Part shown: positions 1-5,154 of the stretch, one piece after another | Position numbering within the stretch: position 1 is the stretch's first letter | Layout of the letters: each line of letters starts with the position of its first letter | From: Gammaproteobacteria bacterium | GTDB taxonomy: Bacteria > Pseudomonadota > Gammaproteobacteria > SZUA-229 | Direction: 5' to 3' | Length of the DNA stretch: 5,154 nucleotides | NCBI GenBank assembly: GCA_015484935.1 | Contig: WFUQ01000122.1 | Coordinates: 1-5,154 of the forward strand | Position numbers and translations under genes: made by a program | The notes under the pieces: model-generated | Seen by the model: only the letters and a program-made list of their open reading frames with translations | Told to the model about the DNA's origin: nothing | Databases searched by the model: none

Positions 1-3000
1 CGTTTGGAGACGGTGGAATACCACCGCGTTTCAAAAAGTTCTTCCGGTCAGCACGGGTCCTGGTGCTATCGCCTGACAGATCATAAGTGGGCGTACCATC
101 AGTGATATTCACGAAGAATACTGAACCGGTGCCTTCTCTCGGCGTACACGATCCTTGTGCCACACCGACCAGATCACGAGGCACAAACGTCGTGACGATA
201 GCCGTACCGTTCAATATCAATGGTTCGGACAATGCTTTCTCACCGATAAATGCAGGGGTAGTCGGCTCACTCAGCGTGATATACCAGCCTTTATCGCTAC
301 TCAATGTTGCTGCCGCAGCATCCTTCTCAGCCTGCGTGCCCTGCCCGATCTCATTTGCCGTGGTATCAAACAAGTCACTTTCGAAGATAGTGATGTAATC
401 ATTTGCTCCGATACTTCCATCACCGCTATTATCGCTCAGCGCATAGATATCATAATCACGCAGCATATATATCCGGTCCTGGATGGTCTCATTCAGTGGA
501 TGTGCACGGTAACCCGATGCTGCCAGTACAGCCAGATAAGGCTGCTTGCCTTCCTCCAGTATCAATGAGACATCCGGAGGATAGTAAAAACGACGTGCAT
601 CAGTGATACTGCCATCCAGCCCCAGATCGGCAAAACGTCCGCCTGTGATGTTTGCCAGCGTATCATCAGGAATATCGATACGCCATATCTGTGCACCCAT
701 ATCAGCTGCGTATAAGCGATCGATGAAGCCATCGCCGTTCACATCCAGTGGCTTGATACGTGCAGGGATACTGTAATCCATATCTGCCAGCTCAAGATCA
801 GCGCCGGAACCAGCAGGACCAGCCCACCATAATCGCGCACCGGTGATCGCATCGACGATGTAGATAGCTCGACCGATACCATCAGGTGTGCGCTGTGTCA
901 CTACGTCCTGATTTTCATCATAGCCGCCACCGAATATCAATACCTGCCTTTCGACACCACCGATCTCCATGACTTCCACATTCGGTGGAGACCAGGTCTG
1001 GCCCAGTTCAGCAAAATCACCCGTACCGCCTTTTATTACCCAACGCAGTACAGGTGAGTTTCTATCGGTGACATCCAGTGAATAAAAGTTATCTCCGCCT
1101 CGGCGCATACCGACATACAGATAGACATGCTCGGATGCAGGGGCAATCACGCCATCGCGATTGACATCGTTTATCCACGCTACGACGTTACCGTCAAGAC
1201 CGTAGGATTTACCCAGTGTGCCATTATCCTCATAGTTTACATCCAGCAATGGCAGCAACTCCTGAGGCACGAAAGCAAAATATTCTTTTCCTGTCAGAGT
1301 ATCAAAGGCATGCAGATAACCGTCATTGGTCGCAACATAAGACACCAGATCCGGCTGCTTGCTCAATGTCTCACCATACTGGACCAATGCCGGCTCTGCA
1401 TGTAACGGATCGCCTAGAATTTTTCTCGCATCTGTTCGAATACCGTTACCGTTGTCATCTCTTACATCTATACCGTACCCCCAATCAAGCAAGGTGTCGC
1501 GGTAAGGTGTCGACCCGATCACTGGAGGCTTGCCTACGATATTCAACATCGCTTCGGTCAGTGCTGAATTAGATTTATCCAGACCGTTCACGGTCGCAGT
1601 CAGATCACCGGTCGAAGCACCGTCTGGTGTGTAGACACCCGCGGTATTGTTATAACCACCTACATAAGTGTAAACATTACGTGTGGTCGTCAACTCTGCA
1701 GCTGCACCACCGTCTTTTGCCTCATCACCATCAGGTCCGCCATCTGTCCAGTAACTGAGAGAACTGGTCTTGAAAAAGCCCGTGTTAGGATCGATCGCAT
1801 TGATGCCGGTTGCATCTGCAATAAATGGTAGCTCTTCTGCACGATCACCATCACCATCCATATCATCTACATCAGGACCAAAATCCAGTTTGTATTTTTT
1901 AAGGTTGCCGTTCCAGTGCGATCCGGATGCCGGTTTGAATAACGTGAAGTACAGATCATCCAGATGCGTCGCACGATTGAACGCATTGACTGACACCGCT
2001 GGCGAGGAGAACGTCGTGTTGACCGCCAGAATCTCAGCGATGATCTGGTTGAACACATTACTCAGAGAACCCGCATCATCGGCCTCATAAAACTGACCAC
2101 CACCCGCATCCGCTGTGCGTTCCAACAGATCTTCCGCCTCCTTTTCAGATCGCGAACCACTGGAGAAGTCAAAACCGATGGTATATGTGGTGATATTCTG
2201 CTCACCGGAATGTGCCGCCACATCTGAACGGAAGGCCACATCATTGTTTGCCGCCCAACCTGCAAAGAACTCCAGACAGCTTGTGTTCGCATCCGAGGTA
2301 TAGGTATATGTGCCTAGATTATCGGCACAGCTCTGATTGGCGAACCCGGGCAGATCATTCGCTTGCGCGGTGGAGATGTGATCATAGGTGGGCGCGCCAT
2401 CCGTCAGATACACGATACTGTGCTTCTGGCAGGATTCTGTGATCGGGGTCTGATAGTTATTTGGGTTACCGTTCTCCTTGGCACCTGTCTGTGTCGATGG
2501 TACTGATGCCCTGCCGTATTCGATACTTCTACCGCCGAAATAGCGCAACGCCTCCCAGTATGTTTCTGATAACGGAGTGGCACCACCAGGCCTCATGGTT
2601 CTTACGCGAGCCTGAAAATCATTACGAGCGGTATTGATATCCTCCATCGCATAGATAACCGGGCCACCCTGTGACAGGCGTGAGTCATACTGCATCAGAC
2701 CGATGTTGATATTGGTATTGGCATCGGTCAGTGCCAGGATCGCTTTCTGCATCTCTTCGAAACGGGTCGAGACAGTGACCGAGTTCGGGTCTATCAGGTA
2801 ATTCAGATAATTATAGTGATATAAAGTGTAGTTATTGGCACCGCCATTCCATACCGAAGGGTTAGTTGGAGTGCTCGTCCAACCGTTCCGGCTATTTGTT
2901 ATATATTTCTTGGGCGTAGGCGAACTGTTGCTACCATGTATGCCCTGATCCTGTTTACATTCGAACGGCAACGACCGATATGAACTACGCCGGGTAGTCA

Positions 3001-3442
3001 GATAGTTCCATCGATTACTTCTCTTCTGTGCGATCTGTCCGGTGTAGAAGCCAGCCGTATCTAACGGGCCATCTGCGCTTACGATAGCGCCGGATGTGTC
3101 ATAAAGATTCCATGCATGATCACAATGTAATGATGTTTCATAGAAATAGTTTCGGCTTCGGCATGAAGGCGTACTGCCAGAAGATGAATAGTAGATAGCT
3201 CCTGCACGGTAGCAACCATTGTAAGTAGTCAGCGGGTCATAAGGCGTCGTCGCAGTCGTAACCTGCGCACTCATACTGCCCGAGGTATCCAGTATGAACA
3301 GGATATTGGGCTGCACCGATACTGCTGAAGAGCCCAGGGATGTATATATCTCGATATCCTCAGCGATAGCTGGTGCCGCCGCATAGAACATGAGCATCAC
3401 CCCACCAATAACTGTCTTGACTGATTGTGTAAATCTGTTCAT
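1..3442 (-). CDS. pilY1: PilY1, type IV pilus tip adhesin and biogenesis factor; C-terminus cut by the window edge
   Basis: This frame is open from ATG 3442 to the window edge: 1147 codons, no stop. PilY1 is an exported T4P protein acting at the pilus tip in adhesion, calcium-controlled extension/retraction and surface sensing. Residues 1-27 form a Sec signal peptide ending AIA before EDI. A VWA domain (about 46-460) has a complete MIDAS: DTSGS at 52-56, T289 in GGATPL, D348 in LTDG. Between the first and second MIDAS elements lies an insertion (about 60-215) with C77, C94, C107 and C162, ending in a YNYLNYL segment as in other PilY1 proteins. WNGNLKKY (510-517) marks the junction to the beta-propeller, followed by LGDPLH (676-681), TNDGYLHAFD (705-714), the DVNGDGFID calcium loop (900-908), GYRAHPLN (977-984) and GGIPPSPN (1140-1147). 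The last two are family hallmarks near the C-terminus. Pseudomonas PilY1 is about 1160 residues, so probably only a short tail is missing. No RGD motif is seen. AGAGGT five bases upstream supports the start. No frameshift was found. Confidence 0.96.
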   Translation of the reverse strand, partial: MNRFTQSVKTVIGGVMLMFYAAAPAIAEDIEIYTSLGSSAVSVQPNILFILDTSGSMSAQVTTATTPYDPLTTYNGCYRAGAIYYSSSGSTPSCRSRNYFYETSLHCDHAWNLYDTSGAIVSADGPLDTAGFYTGQIAQKRSNRWNYLTTRRSSYRSLPFECKQDQGIHGSNSSPTPKKYITNSRNGWTSTPTNPSVWNGGANNYTLYHYNYLNYLIDPNSVTVSTRFEEMQKAILALTDANTNINIGLMQYDSRLSQGGPVIYAMEDINTARNDFQARVRTMRPGGATPLSETYWEALRYFGGRSIEYGRASVPSTQTGAKENGNPNNYQTPITESCQKHSIVYLTDGAPTYDHISTAQANDLPGFANQSCADNLGTYTYTSDANTSCLEFFAGWAANNDVAFRSDVAAHSGEQNITTYTIGFDFSSGSRSEKEAEDLLERTADAGGGQFYEADDAGSLSNVFNQIIAEILAVNTTFSSPAVSVNAFNRATHLDDLYFTLFKPASGSHWNGNLKKYKLDFGPDVDDMDGDGDRAEELPFIADATGINAIDPNTGFFKTSSLSYWTDGGPDGDEAKDGGAAAELTTTRNVYTYVGGYNNTAGVYTPDGASTGDLTATVNGLDKSNSALTEAMLNIVGKPPVIGSTPYRDTLLDWGYGIDVRDDNGNGIRTDARKILGDPLHAEPALVQYGETLSKQPDLVSYVATNDGYLHAFDTLTGKEYFAFVPQELLPLLDVNYEDNGTLGKSYGLDGNVVAWINDVNRDGVIAPASEHVYLYVGMRRGGDNFYSLDVTDRNSPVLRWVIKGGTGDFAELGQTWSPPNVEVMEIGGVERQVLIFGGGYDENQDVVTQRTPDGIGRAIYIVDAITGARLWWAGPAGSGADLELADMDYSIPARIKPLDVNGDGFIDRLYAADMGAQIWRIDIPDDTLANITGGRFADLGLDGSITDARRFYYPPDVSLILEEGKQPYLAVLAASGYRAHPLNETIQDRIYMLRDYDIYALSDNSGDGSIGANDYITIFESDLFDTTANEIGQGTQAEKDAAAATLSSDKGWYITLSEPTTPAFIGEKALSEPLILNGTAIVTTFVPRDLVGVAQGSCTPREGTGSVFFVNITDGTPTYDLSGDSTRTRADRKNFLKRGGIPPSPN

Positions 3443-3447
3443 AACTA

Positions 3448-3453
3448 ACCTCT
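3448..3453 (-). promoter_or_regulatory. Ribosome binding site of pilY1
   Basis: On the minus strand this reads AGAGGT, followed by five bases and ATG 3442. It is a good Shine-Dalgarno match and fixes the start that gives the full signal peptide. It lies in the 69-base gap after the small upstream gene, so pilY1 appears to be translated independently rather than by tight coupling. Confidence 0.75.
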
Positions 3454-3511
3454 TATGCTCATGCGCATAGACTCAATAGATTCCTGATAACGACCGCTAG
3501 ATATACCAGTG

Positions 3512-3844
3512 TTACCAGCGGATCAGGATAACTTCATTGCTGGCGACATCGAAGCGGATCATCGCGACTGCATTACCACGGGATTTTTTTATTTTGACAA
3601 GGTCTGCTGCCTTGCCATCTACATACGTTTTCGTATCTTTGGTTATCTTCAATATCTTCGATGTACACACCTTGCACTCGACGTTTTTCACGATACCCGT
3701 GCCATCTGATGACACTTTGATATTGTTGCCAAACATTTCCAGTATTTCGTAATTCGCCACTTCATCTTCTGCTCGCGGCTCTTCCTCTGCGTACACATTT
3801 GCTGCAAACATCACCAACGAAATCATAAGTAGAATCTTTTTCAT
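3512..3844 (-). CDS. Small exported CxxC protein of unknown function in the pil operon
   Basis: I do not recognise this 110-residue protein and assign no function. Residues 1-19 (MKKILLMISL...VYA) look like a Sec signal peptide cleaved before EEE, with no lipobox cysteine. The mature part, about 91 residues, starts with an acidic stretch (about 20-28) and then looks mostly beta-strand. A GTG (48-50) precedes the only two cysteines, C57-K-V-C60. No histidine follows, so it is not a haem c site; a disulfide or metal site is possible. A TKDTKTYVDGK stretch follows, then a basic KIKKSRG segment and an IRW C-terminus. I chose ATG 3844 over the in-frame GTG at 3853 because AAGGTG sits six bases upstream and the signal peptide then starts MKK. 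The GTG is itself part of that Shine-Dalgarno. The gene begins 53 bases after pilX and ends 69 bases before pilY1, implying co-transcription and a periplasmic or outer-surface role in pilus assembly. A functional counterpart of PilY2, a small exported protein encoded after pilY1 in Pseudomonas, is possible but unproven. Confidence 0.87.
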   Translation of the reverse strand: MKKILLMISLVMFAANVYAEEEPRAEDEVANYEILEMFGNNIKVSSDGTGIVKNVECKVCTSKILKITKDTKTYVDGKAADLVKIKKSRGNAVAMIRFDVASNEVILIRW

Positions 3845-3850
3845 GTCAGG

Positions 3851-3856
3851 CACCTT
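3851..3856 (-). promoter_or_regulatory. Ribosome binding site of the small CxxC gene
   Basis: The minus strand reads AAGGTG, six bases before ATG 3844. It decides the start: the alternative GTG start at 3853 lies inside this element and would leave only the weaker upstream AAAAGG stretch as a binding site. Confidence 0.7.
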
Positions 3857-3886
3857 GTAATAGACCTTTTAAAATAATAAACCCGT

Positions 3887-3896
3887 AGCGATCGCT
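3887..3896. repeat. 10-base perfect palindrome AGCGATCGCT in the pilX to small-gene gap
   Basis: AGCGATCGCT reads the same on both strands and lies just after the pilX stop codon. It contains GCGATCGC, the octamer abundant in some cyanobacterial genomes (HIP1), but I see only this copy, so that link is not supported. It could be a protein-binding site, one strand of a small RNA structure, or chance. Confidence 0.4.
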
Positions 3897-3897
3897 T

Positions 3898-4404
3898 TTA
3901 ACATCCCGCCGCGGGATGACGCACACCCTGCACCTGTACAGATGTAGACGTGCCGGTAGCATTCTTTGCGTTTACTACAACTTCGAACGTACGCATCACC
4001 GGTGCACGACCACTCTCCAGACTGAATCCAGGCATCTCGCGACAACCGCCTGTGAAATCCAGCTGCGCAGTTGCAGACCAGTTACTTCCATCAGGGCAGC
4101 CATCACCGGCATCACAGGTCTGTGTGGGCCATGTATTGGGGTTGTCGATATCGGGGATAGCAACAAGATAATCCAGTGGATTAGCATCATCCCTGGACAC
4201 GGCGAACTCTATACGTGACAAACCCGCCTCGAAAGCCGAATGGAACTGCTGCGCGTTACCCGCTGCTTTCAGCTCCAGAGTCGATCCCGTCATAGATGCG
4301 ACACCGACCAATGTCATCACAGTCAACAACACCAGCGACACTACTAATACAGCACCAGACTGTGTCTTTCCGACCATGGCAAAAGAACTTTTCTTCGCTA
4401 ACAT
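3898..4404 (-). CDS. pilX: PilX, type IV pilus minor pilin
   Basis: This 168-residue protein is a non-canonical minor pilin of the PilX type. PilX joins the tip priming complex of minor pilins in the inner membrane and helps connect it to PilY1. The leader (1-17) is basic and ends QSG, giving PilD cleavage before A18. The hydrophobic helix (about 18-39) runs AVLVVSLVLLTVMTLVGV and continues into TLELKAAGNAQQFHSAFEAG, the PilX N-terminal signature. Position +5 of the mature protein is Val, not Glu, as in GspK-like pilins. The globular part has C97, C103, C121 and a terminal C168, suggesting two disulfides. I chose ATG 4404, one base after the pilW stop; GGGGA lies nine bases upstream. A start at ATG 4497 would overlap pilW by 92 bases and add 31 residues without pilin leader character. 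ATG 4377 would also leave a usable eight-residue leader but lacks a clear Shine-Dalgarno. Confidence 0.92.
   Translation of the reverse strand: MLAKKSSFAMVGKTQSGAVLVVSLVLLTVMTLVGVASMTGSTLELKAAGNAQQFHSAFEAGLSRIEFAVSRDDANPLDYLVAIPDIDNPNTWPTQTCDAGDGCPDGSNWSATAQLDFTGGCREMPGFSLESGRAPVMRTFEVVVNAKNATGTSTSVQVQGVRHPAAGC
3902..3918. repeat. GC-rich inverted repeat over the pilX 3' end
   Basis: CATCCCGC and GCGGGATG are perfect 8-base arms around a single central base, inside the last codons of pilX. With so short a centre, an RNA hairpin would need to open its inner pairs to form a loop. On the transcribed strand it is followed by TTAAAAGCG, not a run of U, so I do not call a terminator. It may slow or protect the transcript between pilX and the genes behind it, or merely reflect the HPAAG codons. 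Confidence 0.45.
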
Positions 4405-4405
4405 G

Positions 4406-5154
4406 CTAATTATTCCCCGCTGCTTTTTGTTCGCCCAGCCTGTCTGTATTACGCAAGGAAATGACACTCGAAACCAGAAAATGTCTGTATCCTCCATCTA
4501 GCGAGTTGATCGATTTACCTGCGTATTTCAGTGTCTTGCCACCACCTGTTATGCCATCACGATCTTTTCGCTCTGCACGCATAAGCACCCAAACTTTTAT
4601 CGCAGCGACTTTCTGCCATTCCAGATCACTGGTGATACTTCCAGCAGACACATAAGACACGACGGTTTTATCGTCATCCTGATTAACCGAGCTATCAACG
4701 ATGCCATACTGTATCTGCAAGTCCCTCACTCCTGACAGCATCACCTGATCCTCAAACGCGGGACCATTCACCAGGGACACTCGTCTCAATGACGGGATGC
4801 CATCAGAGCCGTCGGTATTACTACTGACATAATATGTGTTCGATACAAGGGGATAATTTTTTGTGACCACATCATTCACGGGGTTCGATTCCCATTTATA
4901 GAACTCATGTCTGGGGATGCGCACACCATCGTAGACGAACAGCATGCCACCCTCGACATTGGTTCTCGCATATGCAGTACCACCAACCAGCTGCGCAGTA
5001 GCAACTGCTGATGAGTCGGCATAACGTACTTGCAATATATCTGTATTCGCTATATATCCATTCTTTGCGCATGTGCTGGCATAGTCCTTGCCGCCCGTCA
5101 CATTCACGCTGGTATCATCCAGACCAAAAACAGGCAGATCAAGATTGGTATAAT
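4406..5154 (-). CDS. pilW: PilW, type IV pilus minor pilin; N-terminus beyond the window edge
   Basis: The frame is open from the right edge to TAG at 4408-4406, giving 248 residues of the C-terminal part. PilW is a minor pilin of the tip priming complex with PilV, PilX and FimU, and is needed for efficient pilus assembly. Fragment residues NTDILQVRYAD (36-46), GVRDLQIQYG (141-150), VAAIKVWVLMRAE (182-194) and YRHFLVSSVISLRN (222-235) follow the usual PilW order. These include the repeated 'DGVxDLQVQYG' and 'vRvwLLvRaE' themes and a C-terminal LRN strand. The prepilin leader and hydrophobic helix, roughly 100 residues in typical PilW proteins, lie off the window. A GTG at 5107 is not the start: the frame continues upstream of it without a stop, and no leader or helix follows it. 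The pilX ATG lies one base past the stop, so translation of the two is probably coupled. Confidence 0.93.
   Translation of the reverse strand, partial: YTNLDLPVFGLDDTSVNVTGGKDYASTCAKNGYIANTDILQVRYADSSAVATAQLVGGTAYARTNVEGGMLFVYDGVRIPRHEFYKWESNPVNDVVTKNYPLVSNTYYVSSNTDGSDGIPSLRRVSLVNGPAFEDQVMLSGVRDLQIQYGIVDSSVNQDDDKTVVSYVSAGSITSDLEWQKVAAIKVWVLMRAERKDRDGITGGGKTLKYAGKSINSLDGGYRHFLVSSVISLRNTDRLGEQKAAGNN
4414..4418 (-). promoter_or_regulatory. Putative ribosome binding site of pilX inside the pilW end
   Basis: The minus strand reads GGGGA within the last codons of pilW, nine bases before ATG 4404. The match is modest and the spacing is at the long end, so re-initiation by ribosomes ending pilW one base away probably contributes. 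It favours ATG 4404 over ATG 4377, which has no such element. Confidence 0.45.

Noticed and set aside
1843..1863. CAC/CAT-rich run on the plus strand resembling a histidine repeat
   Set aside because: It is the complement of the Asp/Gly codons of the DMDGDGD acidic loop in PilY1, not a coding or repeat feature of its own.
87..2402. Near-repeat encoding TDG[AT]PTYD at both ends of pilY1 (about 84-105 and 2383-2404)
   Set aside because: About 19 of 22 bases agree, but one copy is the third MIDAS element of the VWA domain and the other lies near the C-terminal family region. With no similarity around them, chance convergence is the simplest reading.
87..2442. Several plus-strand open frames of 60-137 codons across the left half
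   Set aside because: All lie antisense to the continuous pilY1 frame, which shows family motifs throughout. They have no recognisable domains and no convincing ribosome binding sites.
3454..3469. Short hairpin TATGC...GCATA just upstream of the pilY1 ribosome binding site
   Set aside because: The arms are only five bases with a six-base loop, too weak to claim as a regulatory structure or terminator without conservation data.
3845..3897. Internal promoter before the small gene (a TATTAT-like hexamer near the middle of the gap)
   Set aside because: The spacing allows only a poor -35 match (GTTAAA), and AT-rich gaps give such hexamers often. The genes are close enough to be one transcript.
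4405..4497. Longer pilX starting at ATG 4497
   Set aside because: It overlaps pilW by 92 bases and adds 31 residues that do not resemble a prepilin leader. ATG 4404 gives a 17-residue basic leader ending in Gly before the hydrophobic helix.
3509..4655. Plus-strand open frames opposite the small gene, pilX and pilW
   Set aside because: They are antisense shadows of well-supported minus-strand genes and have low-complexity, Cys/His/Arg-rich translations typical of non-coding frames.
4406..5107. GTG at 5107 as the start of pilW
   Set aside because: The same frame is open up to the right edge of the window, and neither a leader nor the N-terminal hydrophobic helix of a pilin follows the GTG. 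The gene begins outside the window.

Overview
The window is a tightly packed piece of a type IV pilus (T4P) minor-pilin operon. All four genes lie on the minus strand, so transcription runs from the right edge to the left edge. In transcription order they are the C-terminal two thirds of pilW (cut by the right edge), a complete pilX, a complete gene for a small secreted protein that I do not recognise, and almost all of pilY1 (cut by the left edge). No stretch over 300 bases lacks a gene; the longest gap is 69 bases. I see no RNA gene, mobile element, CRISPR array, convincing promoter or intrinsic terminator. Plus-strand open frames are antisense shadows of these genes.

The host is most likely a gammaproteobacterium. 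The pilW-pilX-pilY1 order matches the Pseudomonas-type fimU-pilV-pilW-pilX-pilY1-pilE cluster, and PilY1 carries the layout usual in that class: signal peptide, von Willebrand A (VWA) domain with a cysteine-containing insertion, WNGNLKKY junction, and a C-terminal beta-propeller with a DxNxDGxxD calcium loop. Base composition is near 50% GC in the lines I counted. I cannot name a genus. By analogy, fimT/fimU/pilV should lie beyond the right edge, and the end of pilY1, perhaps followed by pilE, beyond the left edge.

In the known system, PilV, PilW, PilX and FimU form a priming complex at the pilus tip, PilX helps couple it to PilY1, and PilY1 acts as tip adhesin, calcium-dependent regulator of retraction and surface sensor. 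The unexplained part is the 110-residue exported protein with one CxxC motif between pilX and pilY1, where the Pseudomonas cluster has no gene. It is the best candidate here for something undescribed. A second point is that PilY1 carries five EF-hand-like acidic loops spread over its C-terminal two thirds. Two palindromes lie close together at the pilX 3' end, upstream of the small gene.
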